In this document: positions 1 to 8,415 of the stretch, piece after piece | Numbering within the stretch: the first letter of the stretch is position 1 | Layout: each line of letters begins with the position of its first letter | Assembly (NCBI GenBank): GCA_007135115.1 | Contig: SLJN01000171.1 | Coordinates: 1 to 32,661 of the forward strand | Reading direction: 5' to 3' | Source of the DNA: Balneolales bacterium | GTDB taxonomy: Bacteria > Bacteroidota > Rhodothermia > Balneolales > Natronogracilivirgulaceae | Length of the DNA stretch: 32,661 nucleotides | Notes under the pieces: generated by a model | Databases searched by the model: none | Seen by the model: the letters and a program-made list of their open reading frames with translations, nothing else | What the model was told of the DNA's origin: nothing | Made by a program: the position numbers and the translations under genes

Positions 1-8
1 AATTAATT

Positions 9-37
9 AAAAATCATATACCATTTTGGTGTATATG
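9..37 (-). terminator. Putative intrinsic terminator after the 144-aa gene
   Basis: On the minus strand the arms CATATAC and GTATATG (plus strand 15-21 and 31-37) can pair, with further CCA/TGGT pairing across one bulged A. The hairpin is followed by a run of five T. It lies about 25 nt after the stop codon of the 62-496 gene. The stem is AT-rich, so the call is moderate. Confidence 0.45.
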
Positions 38-61
38 AGCTTGGTCAAGAATTGGCATTTT

Positions 62-496
62 TTAGTAAAACCGGTATTTACACCAATGATCTTCTGGATA
101 GTAGATGATTTCCAGGCTACTGCCGGACTCCTCATCTGAAAACTTCAATGGCACTTCCGGTTGCAGCTCAATTTCATCAATACGATCCGGCGGAATCTGC
201 CAGCTATAGGCGCCGGCGTATTTTTGAAGCTCAGTAAGCTGTTCGTTCATAAAATCGAGATACTCCAACTCAAATCTGCCATTCAGCATATAACCTCGCA
301 TCATGCTGTAAATGACATTCGAGTAATGCACGAAGCGATCGGCCCAATCATCCGGAAGATCATCATGATTGATATGATGTAGAAAAAAGTAGAGTTTAAC
401 AGCTTTCCGGAATAGCTCCCGCTCGGTAGGGCGGATCAAACGTTTTTGAAACTCCGGGGGTTGTTTGAACCAGTTTTTTATACTCTGTAGTGGCAT
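62..496 (-). CDS. Hypothetical protein, 144 aa
   Basis: I do not recognise this family. The protein starts at ATG (496) and has no signal peptide or membrane segment. It is rich in aromatic residues, with a basic, Pro-containing N-terminus (KNWFKQPPEFQKRLIRP) and an acidic second half that ends in a Trp/Tyr-rich tail. The composition suggests a soluble, probably mostly helical cytoplasmic protein. A matching -7 element (TATCTTTG on the minus strand, plus positions 529-536) lies about 33 nt before the start, though no -33 TTTG is found at the normal distance. A hairpin terminator follows the stop. The divergent neighbour is a DUF457-type membrane protein, which gives no clue to function. The overlapping plus-strand frame at 161-382 looks like a shadow. 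I am fairly confident it is a gene and make no claim about its role. Confidence 0.7.
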   Translation of the reverse strand: MPLQSIKNWFKQPPEFQKRLIRPTERELFRKAVKLYFFLHHINHDDLPDDWADRFVHYSNVIYSMMRGYMLNGRFELEYLDFMNEQLTELQKYAGAYSWQIPPDRIDEIELQPEVPLKFSDEESGSSLEIIYYPEDHWCKYRFY

Positions 497-528
497 TCTT
501 CAATTAAAAATTCTTTGATTAAGTCCGG

Positions 529-536
529 CAAAGATA
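529..536 (-). promoter_or_regulatory. Candidate -7 promoter element for the 144-aa gene
   Basis: The minus strand reads TATCTTTG, which matches the Bacteroidota -7 consensus TAnnTTTG, about 33 nt upstream of the start codon at 496. The nearest upstream TTTG is only 15 nt away rather than the usual 19-21, so only the -7 half is supported. Confidence 0.3.
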
Positions 537-598
537 ACAATTCCACGTCATCAAACGCGTGAAACAACACAAACCTCTTCAAAAAATCCCGTAATAAC

Positions 599-1642
599 TT
601 GGATTCTGTTTCTCACATCATGGTTGGCGGCGCTATTGGAGAAGCTACTCTCGGGCGCAAAGCCGGATACCGCGCTATGGCCTGGGGTGCCGCAATTTCG
701 GTGCTTCCGGATATTGACGTGGCTATCGGTCAGTTTATGAGCGAAATTGATGAGCTGGTTTTTCATCGCGGCTGGACCCACTCCCTTGTTTTTTTAGCTG
801 CGATGACGCCTCTGCTCGGCTGGTTGCTATCAAGATTCCATTCAAACCTCAACATACCGGCCTGGCGCTGGATGATGCTGGTCGGATTATCGCTGTTTTC
901 GCATATCTTCCTGGACATATGCACCTCTTACGGTACTCAGGTACTACTACCGTTTACTGACACCGCTTTCGCCTGGAGCAACATTGCCATAATTGACCCG
1001 CTTTTCACCTTGCCTTATCTGGTGGCCATACCGTTTATGATCCGATTCAGGCAAAATTTCCAGCGCAGAAAAATCATTTCCCTGATCGCCATTGCCGTAT
1101 CCGCATTGTATCTGAGTTTTACTTTCATCAACAAAGCCCATGCAGAACGCCAGTTTCACGCTGCGCTTGATCAACAGGAAATTTCGTATTCGGAAGCTGA
1201 GGTGAAACCGATTTTATTCACCAACCTGCTCTGGAGGGGTATCGCCCGTGATGGAGAAACCTACACTGCGGGATTTTACGCCCTTCCGGATGATGAGCCT
1301 TTTGAGGATTTATACGAAATTGAAGGGGACCACCACCTTGCTGAAAAATTTGAGCCTTATAAGACATTTCAGCAAATCAGATGGATCAGCGAAGGTTATT
1401 ATTCCATCCACGAGGAAAACGATTCGCTGTTTTTCAATGATTTGAGATTCGGCAGAATGGGGGAGTGGGAAGACCGAACCTCACCTTACACTTTTTCTTA
1501 TCATCTTGATGCCTATGGCAACCCACCGGATTCCATGCGAATAAGCCGTGTAGACCTCGATTTTGAAGGGGATCGTGACCGGCAGCTATTAAGAAGTATG
1601 ATGAACAGGATCTGGTATGGTCCTGATAGCTACATGGAATAG
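599..1642 (+). CDS. Metal-dependent hydrolase, YdjM/DUF457-like membrane protein
   Basis: This 347-aa membrane protein resembles the YdjM/YbcI (DUF457) group, annotated as membrane-bound metal-dependent hydrolases; the substrate is unknown. The start is a TTG at 599. It is supported because the family typically begins with a sequence like MDSxTHxxxGAxIGEA, and here translation from the TTG gives MDSVSHIMVGGAIGEA. Conserved putative metal ligands are all present: His6, the pair in LPDID (Asp38, Asp40), His56 and His61 in HRGWTHS, and His102/Asp106 in SHIFLD. Hydrophobic segments at about 62-78, 92-108 and 130-150, with another near 160-175, indicate a polytopic inner-membrane N-terminal half. 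The remaining C-terminal part is soluble and poorly conserved. There is no clear Shine-Dalgarno. It converges on the small gene at 1659-1901 with 16 nt between the stops. Confidence 0.85.
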   Translation: MDSVSHIMVGGAIGEATLGRKAGYRAMAWGAAISVLPDIDVAIGQFMSEIDELVFHRGWTHSLVFLAAMTPLLGWLLSRFHSNLNIPAWRWMMLVGLSLFSHIFLDICTSYGTQVLLPFTDTAFAWSNIAIIDPLFTLPYLVAIPFMIRFRQNFQRRKIISLIAIAVSALYLSFTFINKAHAERQFHAALDQQEISYSEAEVKPILFTNLLWRGIARDGETYTAGFYALPDDEPFEDLYEIEGDHHLAEKFEPYKTFQQIRWISEGYYSIHEENDSLFFNDLRFGRMGEWEDRTSPYTFSYHLDAYGNPPDSMRISRVDLDFEGDRDRQLLRSMMNRIWYGPDSYME

Positions 1643-1658
1643 TTGAGTTCTAAGATTT

Positions 1659-1901
1659 TTACTCCCGAACAACCTGCCCATACGGCGTAATGCGTTCACC
1701 CTCTTCCGGGGGTTCCGTCGGAAAAGCATCTACCGGTACATCCGGATCTCTGTCATGAGGCACGTAATGGTTGTGGTTACCGTGCGGAATGACCTGGTAG
1801 GGACGGTCATCAAATACACCGACACTTTCCATAAACAGAAATGCAATTAATAAACCTGATACAATCAGGGCTGCAATCCGGACTTTTTTGGGAATTCGCA
1901 T
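1659..1901 (-). CDS. Small membrane-anchored protein with a histidine-triad (HxxHxH) motif
   Basis: This 80-aa protein has a basic N-terminus, one hydrophobic segment (about residues 8-24) and a short outer tail. The tail contains VIPHGNHNHYVPHDRDP, where His40, His43 and His45 form an HxxHxH triad and His49 follows. The wording is close to the zinc-binding histidine-triad repeats of streptococcal Pht surface proteins (PHGDHYHYIP type), though here only one copy is present. The rest of the tail is acidic and Pro-rich. By inference it may bind a divalent metal such as zinc at the cell surface or in the periplasm. It is transcribed alone, with a -7-like box (TATATTTG) about 40 nt upstream of the ATG. 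The gene is well supported by its signal anchor and motif; the function is only suggested. Confidence 0.75.
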   Translation of the reverse strand: MRIPKKVRIAALIVSGLLIAFLFMESVGVFDDRPYQVIPHGNHNHYVPHDRDPDVPVDAFPTEPPEEGERITPYGQVVRE

Positions 1902-1941
1902 TAGTTTGGCTGAGTATAATTTTGTTCAATCAACGAAAACT

Positions 1942-1949
1942 CAAATATA
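1942..1949 (-). promoter_or_regulatory. Candidate -7 promoter element for the His-triad gene
   Basis: The minus strand reads TATATTTG, a full match to TAnnTTTG, about 40 nt upstream of the ATG at 1901. An upstream TTTG exists, but 27 nt away, farther than the usual 19-21. The same octamer forms the -7 box of the better-supported iscA promoter at 10045. Confidence 0.4.
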
Positions 1950-2139
1950 ACGCATTTTTGCTGATTTTATCTTAACCAAAGAGACGCTTTTGGATCGGGA
2001 AAATCCGCATTCATAAAAAATTAATTTTTCTTAATAATTGGCTGCTTAGTGGAACGCAAACTATCGGTACGGTGTCCGTAATGCGGTGGTTTAATCATAC
2101 GCTTAAGCTCTGAACTTAATTATTTTTGTGGGATATAGA

Positions 2140-4551
2140 ATGACCAAATTATTTACGCTTGTAACTCTGACCTTCATTATTGGCTTTCCGGCAACCCTGT
2201 TAGCTGATGATTCTTCCGAAGACCGAGGTGTGCTAAAGGGGGTTGTGGTAGATGAGGAAACCGGAGAACCGTTAGAGTTTGCCAATGTGATTTTACGGGG
2301 AACCGATTACGGAACTACTACCGATGCTCAGGGGGAGTTTGAAATCAGAAATATCCCGCCCGGTACTTATAACGTACAGGCAAGTTTTGTGGGCTATCGG
2401 CAGCGCGTCGTTTACGATGTAGATATCTCCCGCGCACGAGAAACTACCCTCGAAATTGAACTCGAACCGGATGCTTCCCGATTGGATGAAATCACCATTC
2501 GTCCGTCTGCTGTCAGCCGTACCGACGAAAGCCCGGTTTCGATGCGGAGTATCAGCACTTCAGAAATTGAGCGTTCCCCCGGCGGCAACCGGGATATTTC
2601 CCGAGTGGTGCAAAGCCTGCCAGGAGTCGCCACAGGAATCGGCGGATTTCGCAACGACCTTATCATACGCGGCGGCGCCCCGGCCGAGAATACGTTTTAT
2701 CTTGATGATATCGAAGTTCCCACCATTAACCACTTTACCACGCAAGGGGCTTCCGGCGGGCCTGTGGGGATGATCAATGTGGATTTCATCCGGGATGTAG
2801 AATTATACACCAGCGCCTTTCCGGCCAACAAAGAAGGAGCTTTGAGTTCGGTGATGGACCTGCGCCAACGCAACGCCACCGACCGATTCGGACTTACCGC
2901 GACCCTTGGTGCCAGTGATGTGGGTGCCACGGTAGAAGGTCCCATTGGTGAAGATGCTAATTTTTTAATATCAGCCCGGCGTTCCTACCTACAGTTTCTA
3001 TTCGAAGCGCTTGAGCTGCCGTTTCTGCCTACTTACACTGATGTTCAATTCAGGTTCAACTGGAATATCAACCCGGATAACCAGGTTACCTTTATCGGAC
3101 TGGGGGCCATCGATGATTTTGAGCTCAACACCGGCCTCGATGATACCGAGCAACAGCGCTACATCCTGAACAACCTGCCGGTCAACGAACAGTGGAATTA
3201 CACGCGAGGGCTCCGTTACCGAAATTCCGGCGACAATCGCGAGACGATGCTGGTTTTGAGCCGGAATAAGCTGAATAATTCGGCTTTCAAGTATGAGGAT
3301 AATGATGACAGCGACCCGGATAATCTCATCCTCGATTACGAATCGGTGGAAACCGAAAACAAAGCACGTCTGGAAAACCGGCTACGCTGGGGAAACTACA
3401 GGTTGAATGCCGGAGTCAACTATGAATATTCCATTTATACCATTGATAATTTCCAACGCATTTCAACACCACAGGGAGTAATCGAAACCGATTTTGACTC
3501 CCGGCTCACCATGAATCAGTACGGAGCATTTGTACAAGGTTCCGGTCGATTTGTCGATCAGCGGCTGATTTTATCCGCCGGTATGAGAGTTGACGGAGCC
3601 GATTATAATGAAGAGACCCGCAATCCCTTGACGCAATTTTCTCCACGAGTTTCGGCTTCCTGGTTTTTTACAGATCGTTTCAGCGTCAATGCTAATGTTG
3701 GGCGCTATTTTCAGTTGCCGCCTTACACCATATTAGGTTACCGGGATACCAATACCGAAGAGCTGATCAACCGGGATAACGGCATCACCTACATCCAATC
3801 CGATCATCTCGTCGGCGGATTTGAGTATTCGACCGATTTCGATATGATCTTCTCAATTGAAGGCTTCGGAAAATGGTACGACAACTATCCCTACTTGACT
3901 CGCGAAGGCGTTTCACTGGCAAACCTTGGCAGCGACTTCGGCGTCATCGGCAACGAACCTGCCGAACCAACTTCATCCGGGCGCAGCTACGGGGTAGAAA
4001 CGTTAATTCAACAAAAATTCCGCGATGGATTCTATGGAACGCTCGCTTACACCTGGGTCCGCAGTGAATTTGAGGATCAGCAAGGTAATCTTGTGCCGTC
4101 GGCCTGGGATAACCGGCATTTGCTGACCTTTACCGGTGGTTGGCAGTTTGCCTCCGGATGGGAAATCGGTGCGAGATTTCGCCTGTCGGGTGGTACTCCG
4201 TTCACTCCGTATGACGAAGAGCGATCATCCCGAAAAGAGGTGTGGGATGTGCGGGGTGAAGGCATTCCCGACTTTTCCCGTGTGAATGAAGAGCGGCTTG
4301 GCTGGTTTCACGAGTTGGATATCCGCCTGGATCGCCGGTTTTTCTTCGACAACTTCACACTCAGCTTTTTTGTAGATGTGCAGAATGTTTACGGATCAGA
4401 TATTGAATTACAGCCCTTTTTGAATGTTCGCCGGGATGAGCAGGGGAATGCCCAACCGGATCCTGACCGCGAAGGGTTCTACGACACTTATCTGCTCGAT
4501 AACACCTCCGGAGAAGTGCTTCCTACCGTCGGTATCGTGTTTGAGCTCTAA
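2140..4551 (+). CDS. TonB-dependent receptor with carboxypeptidase-regulatory-like N-domain
   Basis: This outer-membrane receptor of the TonB-dependent family takes up an unknown ligand. I start it at the ATG at 2140 (803 aa), not the in-frame GTG at 2128, because MTKLFTLVTLTFIIGFPATLLA makes a clean signal peptide. Next comes a CarboxypepD_reg-like beta domain at about residues 30-110 (KGVVVDEETGEPLEFANV, then GTTTDAQGEFEI and NIPPGTYNV). The plug domain follows at about 125-250, including SLPGVATGIGGFRNDLIIRG and FYLDDIEVP. The rest is a beta-barrel that ends in TVGIVFEL. No SusD-like partner lies next to it, so it is a stand-alone receptor and not an obvious polysaccharide-utilization locus. 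Iron or other small ligands are possible. It converges on a small membrane-protein gene 14 nt away. Confidence 0.92.
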   Translation: MTKLFTLVTLTFIIGFPATLLADDSSEDRGVLKGVVVDEETGEPLEFANVILRGTDYGTTTDAQGEFEIRNIPPGTYNVQASFVGYRQRVVYDVDISRARETTLEIELEPDASRLDEITIRPSAVSRTDESPVSMRSISTSEIERSPGGNRDISRVVQSLPGVATGIGGFRNDLIIRGGAPAENTFYLDDIEVPTINHFTTQGASGGPVGMINVDFIRDVELYTSAFPANKEGALSSVMDLRQRNATDRFGLTATLGASDVGATVEGPIGEDANFLISARRSYLQFLFEALELPFLPTYTDVQFRFNWNINPDNQVTFIGLGAIDDFELNTGLDDTEQQRYILNNLPVNEQWNYTRGLRYRNSGDNRETMLVLSRNKLNNSAFKYEDNDDSDPDNLILDYESVETENKARLENRLRWGNYRLNAGVNYEYSIYTIDNFQRISTPQGVIETDFDSRLTMNQYGAFVQGSGRFVDQRLILSAGMRVDGADYNEETRNPLTQFSPRVSASWFFTDRFSVNANVGRYFQLPPYTILGYRDTNTEELINRDNGITYIQSDHLVGGFEYSTDFDMIFSIEGFGKWYDNYPYLTREGVSLANLGSDFGVIGNEPAEPTSSGRSYGVETLIQQKFRDGFYGTLAYTWVRSEFEDQQGNLVPSAWDNRHLLTFTGGWQFASGWEIGARFRLSGGTPFTPYDEERSSRKEVWDVRGEGIPDFSRVNEERLGWFHELDIRLDRRFFFDNFTLSFFVDVQNVYGSDIELQPFLNVRRDEQGNAQPDPDREGFYDTYLLDNTSGEVLPTVGIVFEL

Positions 4552-4565
4552 CCAATCGGTAAGGG

Positions 4566-4829
4566 TCAAGATGTCTCTTCTTCTTGAGCTCTACGCTTTT
4601 GGAGTTGATGCTTTATCCGCCCGAAGACAAAGAAAAAAAAGAAAAATACTGCGAGGGCGAAGGCGGGCAGCGTCATCTCGTCCATATACCAAAACGAGTA
4701 AATGTAAATAAAGGCGAAACCCGCTACTCCAATAATCATTGTCGGGAAATGATGACCAAAATGCTTGACAAGAAAAAAATTCACCACCAACAAAACCAAA
4801 ATTATAATTAAAACTGCAGTGGCATCCAT
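4566..4829 (-). CDS. Small membrane protein, 87 aa
   Basis: I do not recognise a family. The protein has three hydrophobic segments: about residues 4-20, 29-47 and 54-68. The last includes an unusual run of six Phe (AVFFFFFFVFGR). A basic, then acidic cytoplasmic tail follows (KHQLQKRRAQEEETS). This composition strongly favours the minus-strand frame over the two overlapping plus-strand frames, which encode low-complexity basic peptides. It lies alone between the TonB-dependent receptor (convergent) and a 217-nt non-coding gap. It may be an assembly or scaffold-type small membrane protein, but no role can be read from the sequence. Confidence 0.65.
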   Translation of the reverse strand: MDATAVLIIILVLLVVNFFLVKHFGHHFPTMIIGVAGFAFIYIYSFWYMDEMTLPAFALAVFFFFFFVFGRIKHQLQKRRAQEEETS

Positions 4830-5046
4830 AGAATTATTTTAGGTTGATGATTTTGCTAAAGGTAAAGGAGTCTCTTGAAACTCCTGATTTCACTCGTTCG
4901 AATGACACGAGTATATAAGTGACAGTAATATAGATTATGCTAAGAAGTTTGAGCATAAAAAAGATCCGTATACATCCGCGTAAATCCCCCAACCTCCTTC
5001 GTCGGTGCAGGGCACAGCGCGGTAAAACAGAATAATTACTGGCAAT

Positions 5047-6153
5047 TTACAGATTTTCTTTAAACTTCATTACCCGCTCATAGGATTCCTCAATTCGCGA
5101 GCGAGACACCCGGCCATCTTCTACCATCGCTGCAATTTTTGAGACCGCCCGTTCGGTGATGTCTTCTTCATACACCGAATTATTGGCAAACACCAGCAGA
5201 TCAAGTCCGGCATTGATGCCCAGCTCCAGCGCCTCTTCGAGACCGTAAAAATCGGTAATGGCATTCATCTGCATATCATCGGAAACAATGATGCCTTCGT
5301 AGCCCATTTCTTCACGAAGAATATTGGTGACCACATTTTGCGAAAGCGTAGCGGGGTGATCCGAATCCAAATGCTCGTTAAAAATGTGGGCCGTCATGAT
5401 GAGCTGTAGATCGGAATCAATAAGCTCCTGAAACGGCTGCAGCTCCACTTCATCCCAATATTCGGTCACATCGGCAATGCCGAGATGGGTATCGTCCCTT
5501 GAGCTGCCGTGGCCGGGAAAGTGTTTGATGGTGGAATACACGCCGTATTCGTGATGAGCCTGCATAAAAGCTCTTGCGTGCTGCGCTACAACATCCGGAT
5601 CCTCCGAAAAACTGCGCTCAAGTTTCCCGATAATCGGATTTTCCGGATTGCGATTCACATCCGTAACCGGCGCATAATTGATATTAAAGCCCAGATCTGC
5701 CAGTCGCTCTGCGGTTTTTGCGGATTCCTCGTAGGTTTTATCCGTGTCATTTTCGTCGCCCAGACTCTGATGCGACCGCATTTCGTGGAATCCGTGTTCC
5801 GGCTTTAATCGAGCAACATTTCCGCCTTCCTGGTCGATGGCAACCATCAACGGCGTTTCGGCGTGGGATTGTAGGTCGGCATTCAGCTGTCTTACCTGAT
5901 CCAGATCCCGGATATTTCGTTTCGGCTCATCTCTGGGTACATCATAATCAAACAAGATAACGCCACCGAGATTTCGTTCTTCAATATCACGGACGACCGT
6001 CATGCCATCCTCCAGCTCAAATCCCCGAAAACCCACCATTAAAAGCTGGCCGATTTTCTGTTTAAGTTCATCGTCCTGAGCTGCTTCGGTGTTGGAGCAT
6101 GCAAACATTCCCAATCCGGCAGCAAATACGGCGGTAAGCCAAAAAACTTTCAT
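5047..6153 (-). CDS. Glycoside hydrolase family 3 lipoprotein, NagZ-like beta-N-acetylhexosaminidase
   Basis: This 368-aa single-domain GH3 enzyme is probably a beta-N-acetylglucosaminidase acting on peptidoglycan or chitin-type sugars. The N-terminus is a lipoprotein signal with a GMFAC box, so Cys19 would be lipidated and the enzyme periplasmic or surface-bound rather than cytoplasmic like E. coli NagZ. NagZ hallmarks are present: AIDQEGG at 105-111, the KHFPGHG loop at 210-216 followed by Asp221/His223 (the His-Asp general acid/base dyad typical of NagZ-type GH3), and the nucleophile motif VSDDMQM around Asp292-Asp293. Length fits the single-domain form; there is no fused beta-lactamase-like domain, as some Bacteroidota relatives have. 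The ATG at 6153 gives a perfect signal peptide. It is separated from the upstream dapB by 144 nt of structured non-coding DNA. The family is certain; the exact substrate is not. Confidence 0.9.
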   Translation of the reverse strand: MKVFWLTAVFAAGLGMFACSNTEAAQDDELKQKIGQLLMVGFRGFELEDGMTVVRDIEERNLGGVILFDYDVPRDEPKRNIRDLDQVRQLNADLQSHAETPLMVAIDQEGGNVARLKPEHGFHEMRSHQSLGDENDTDKTYEESAKTAERLADLGFNINYAPVTDVNRNPENPIIGKLERSFSEDPDVVAQHARAFMQAHHEYGVYSTIKHFPGHGSSRDDTHLGIADVTEYWDEVELQPFQELIDSDLQLIMTAHIFNEHLDSDHPATLSQNVVTNILREEMGYEGIIVSDDMQMNAITDFYGLEEALELGINAGLDLLVFANNSVYEEDITERAVSKIAAMVEDGRVSRSRIEESYERVMKFKENL

Positions 6154-6174
6154 AATTATCGTGATAAAAACTTA

Positions 6175-6249
6175 ATCAGCATTTTTGATGGCCTGGAAAT
6201 TTCAAGCCATACGAGGATAAGAAAAGTTAAGCATATTTTTAATGCTGAT
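6175..6249. other. Nested inverted repeats between dapB and the GH3 gene
   Basis: Outer arms ATCAGCATT (6175-6183) and AATGCTGAT (6241-6249) are exact reverse complements. Inside lies ATGGC...GCCAT around a GAAATTTC palindrome (about 6187-6211). This could be the end of the lysine operon transcript (weak terminator) or an operator for the GH3 gene. No strong T-run directly follows the outer stem. Confidence 0.35.
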
Positions 6250-6297
6250 GGACGAATTTATAAAGAGGCTATAGAACCAGTATCAGACTTTCACCAC

Positions 6298-7047
6298 TCA
6301 CACAATTTGCTCAATGACATCTTCAATCAAATAAAACCCTTTTTTCTGCTTTTGTAGCCAGATGGCTGCTTTCAGTGCCCCGGCTGCGAATCCATCCCGA
6401 GAGCGTGCCTTATGGGAGATTTCAATGTCATCAAACTCGGAAATGATTTTGAGATGATGCTCCCCGAAAATGCTGCCGATGCGCTGTGAGGTTACATAGA
6501 AATTGGAGGGATCCGGCTTGCCACTTTCCGAAATGCCGTAGTGGCGCTTTTTTTCTGATTCGGAATTTGCAATCCAGGTATCAGCCAGGGTTCGGGCGGT
6601 GCCGCTGGGTGCGTCGGCTTTTCCGGTATGATGAAGTTCGTGCAGGCCGGCATCAAAATTATCCGACTTGCCGTATAATTCAGCTGCCCGCGCTACGAGC
6701 TTATTGAAAAGCTGGACGCCGAGGGAAAAGTTGGAGCCGTAGAGAATGGTGCCGTTTGCTTCAGTCACCTGTTTGCGCACTTCATCAATTTCGTTGAACC
6801 AGCCTGTAGTACCAATCACGGTCGGCACATTCAAGTTGAGAAGGGTTTGCAGATGTCCGGGTGTGGCTTCAGGATGGCTGAAATCAATGGCAACATCACA
6901 GAGAGCAAGTTGATCGGGTTGGATTTCAGCAGTTGCATCTTTAGCAACAGGGTCTACACGCAGAGCAATTTCAGCATCAAACCGTTCTGACAGCTCGTGA
7001 ATTCGCTGTCCCATTTTACCATATCCGATAAGTGCGATGTTTATCAT
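6298..7047 (-). CDS. dapB: 4-hydroxy-tetrahydrodipicolinate reductase
   Basis: DapB reduces 4-hydroxy-tetrahydrodipicolinate with NAD(P)H in the diaminopimelate/lysine pathway, in the cytoplasm. The protein is 249 aa, slightly shorter than the usual 265-275. It begins with the Rossmann motif GYGKMG (8-13). The DapB signature reads ELHHTGKADAPSGTA, giving catalytic His139-His140, Lys143 and the substrate-binding SGT at 148-150. The IGTTGW loop (about 78-83) and YGSNFSLGV (103-111) also match. It starts at ATG, 9 nt after the lysC stop, so it is the last gene of the M20-lysC-dapB operon. It provides DAP for peptidoglycan as well as lysine. The call is very secure. Confidence 0.96.
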   Translation of the reverse strand: MINIALIGYGKMGQRIHELSERFDAEIALRVDPVAKDATAEIQPDQLALCDVAIDFSHPEATPGHLQTLLNLNVPTVIGTTGWFNEIDEVRKQVTEANGTILYGSNFSLGVQLFNKLVARAAELYGKSDNFDAGLHELHHTGKADAPSGTARTLADTWIANSESEKKRHYGISESGKPDPSNFYVTSQRIGSIFGEHHLKIISEFDDIEISHKARSRDGFAAGALKAAIWLQKQKKGFYLIEDVIEQIV

Positions 7048-7056
7048 AAATCCAAC

Positions 7057-8415
7057 CTAATTTTCTGAGAAAAACTCACGATGTAATTTTCTTGCTCCAT
7101 CTTCCACTTTATCATTTTCAATCACCAGAGAAAGATTCATATCCGAGCTACCCTGTGATATCATCCGCACCGGAATATCCGCTAAAGCCGTGAACACACG
7201 ACGGGCAATTCCGCTGGATTTTAAGAAATTATTCCCGACGACACACAACAGAGCTTGGTGCCGGTCCACCGAAACTTCACCGTAATCGGCTAACTCATTA
7301 CACAAATCATCAAGATTATCGGTACGATCCACCGACATGGTAACCGAAACTTCAGAGGTGGTTACCAAATCCACAGGAAGCTTCAGCTGCTCGAAAACAG
7401 AAAAAACACGCGCCAGAAAGCCGTAGGCCATGAGCATCCGGGAAGAGGTAATGGTGATTAAAGTGATATCCCGCTTAAAAGCGATGGCTTTGACGTTATG
7501 GTCCCCGTTTATTCCGGATGTGATCGTTGTACCGGGATGATCAGGGTCGAATGTGTTTTTTACCAGCACCGGTATATCGGCATCGACTGCGGGTTGAATG
7601 GTTGCCGGATGCAATACCCGCGCCCCGAAATACGCCAGCTCGGCAGCTTCATGAAAATTAATTTCCGGGATCGATGCGGCTTCCGGGACTACTCTGGGGT
7701 CACAGGTATACATACCACTGACATCTGTCCAAATCTCAAGACTTTCCGCTTCCAGTGCTTCAGCGATCAAACCTGCGGTGAAATCGGAGCCTCCCCGGCC
7801 CAATGTGGTGATTTTACCTTCCGGGGAGTGGCCGTAAAATCCTCCCATTACAGAAATGGCCCCTTGAGCCGCTTCATCTCTGAGCACTTGTACGTTTGAT
7901 TTTATTTGTTCCCGGTCCGGAGTAGCCTGACCAAACTCCGCATCGGTTTTAATTACCCTTCCGGAATCGATATGAGCAGCTTTTCTGCCGGAGGCATTCA
8001 TACATTCCGCGAGCATTTTTGAAGACAGACGCTCACCAATGCTACAGACATTATCGAGAGTTTTCTTCGTGAGCTCCTCAACGGTATAAATACCATCCAG
8101 AAAGCGTTTTAACTCATTGATCAAGCTATCAATGTGATCGTAGGCGGGCTGCAGACGACTCTGTTCACACTGTTCCGCTTCTGCAAACTCTTTTAGCAAT
8201 TCTTGATGGCGCTGTTTGATTTTACCGGTAACTTCCACAGCCTCTTCGTAGTAACCGCCTTCAGCTTTTTCAGCAGCTTCAATCAGGGCATTTGTAGTTC
8301 CGGATGTGGCTGAAACCACCATCACACAGGGCCGGCGTTCTTCGGCAATGGCTATAACTTTTCTCCATGAATCGGCCGTACCCATGGATGTACCGCCAAA
8401 CTTTAATACTTGCAT
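7057..8415 (-). CDS. lysC: Aspartate kinase, monofunctional LysC type
   Basis: This enzyme phosphorylates aspartate, the first step towards lysine/DAP, threonine and methionine. The 452-aa length matches the monofunctional LysC (E. coli LysC is 449 aa). Visible motifs are KFGGTS (5-10), GRGGSDFTA (206-214) and WTDV (229-232). The C-terminal part from about residue 310 holds two ACT domains, the usual site of feedback inhibition, including LVTTSEVSVTMSV. There is no homoserine dehydrogenase fusion. Its ATG overlaps the TAA of the upstream M20 gene by one base (TAATG), so translational coupling is likely. dapB follows 9 nt later. The family is certain; which amino acid inhibits it cannot be read, though the operon suggests lysine. 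Confidence 0.96.
   Translation of the reverse strand: MQVLKFGGTSMGTADSWRKVIAIAEERRPCVMVVSATSGTTNALIEAAEKAEGGYYEEAVEVTGKIKQRHQELLKEFAEAEQCEQSRLQPAYDHIDSLINELKRFLDGIYTVEELTKKTLDNVCSIGERLSSKMLAECMNASGRKAAHIDSGRVIKTDAEFGQATPDREQIKSNVQVLRDEAAQGAISVMGGFYGHSPEGKITTLGRGGSDFTAGLIAEALEAESLEIWTDVSGMYTCDPRVVPEAASIPEINFHEAAELAYFGARVLHPATIQPAVDADIPVLVKNTFDPDHPGTTITSGINGDHNVKAIAFKRDITLITITSSRMLMAYGFLARVFSVFEQLKLPVDLVTTSEVSVTMSVDRTDNLDDLCNELADYGEVSVDRHQALLCVVGNNFLKSSGIARRVFTALADIPVRMISQGSSDMNLSLVIENDKVEDGARKLHREFFSEN

Noticed and set aside
161-382. Plus-strand open frame of 73 codons
   Set aside because: It is antisense to the better-supported 144-aa gene and has no start context or motif.
4424-4811. Two plus-strand frames around the end of the TonB-dependent receptor
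   Set aside because: They encode basic low-complexity peptides and are antisense to a hydrophobic small membrane protein or out of frame with the receptor.
4864-4887. AGGAGT/ACTCCT hairpin between the small membrane gene and the GH3 gene
   Set aside because: Only six base pairs and no T-run on either strand; too weak to call a terminator.
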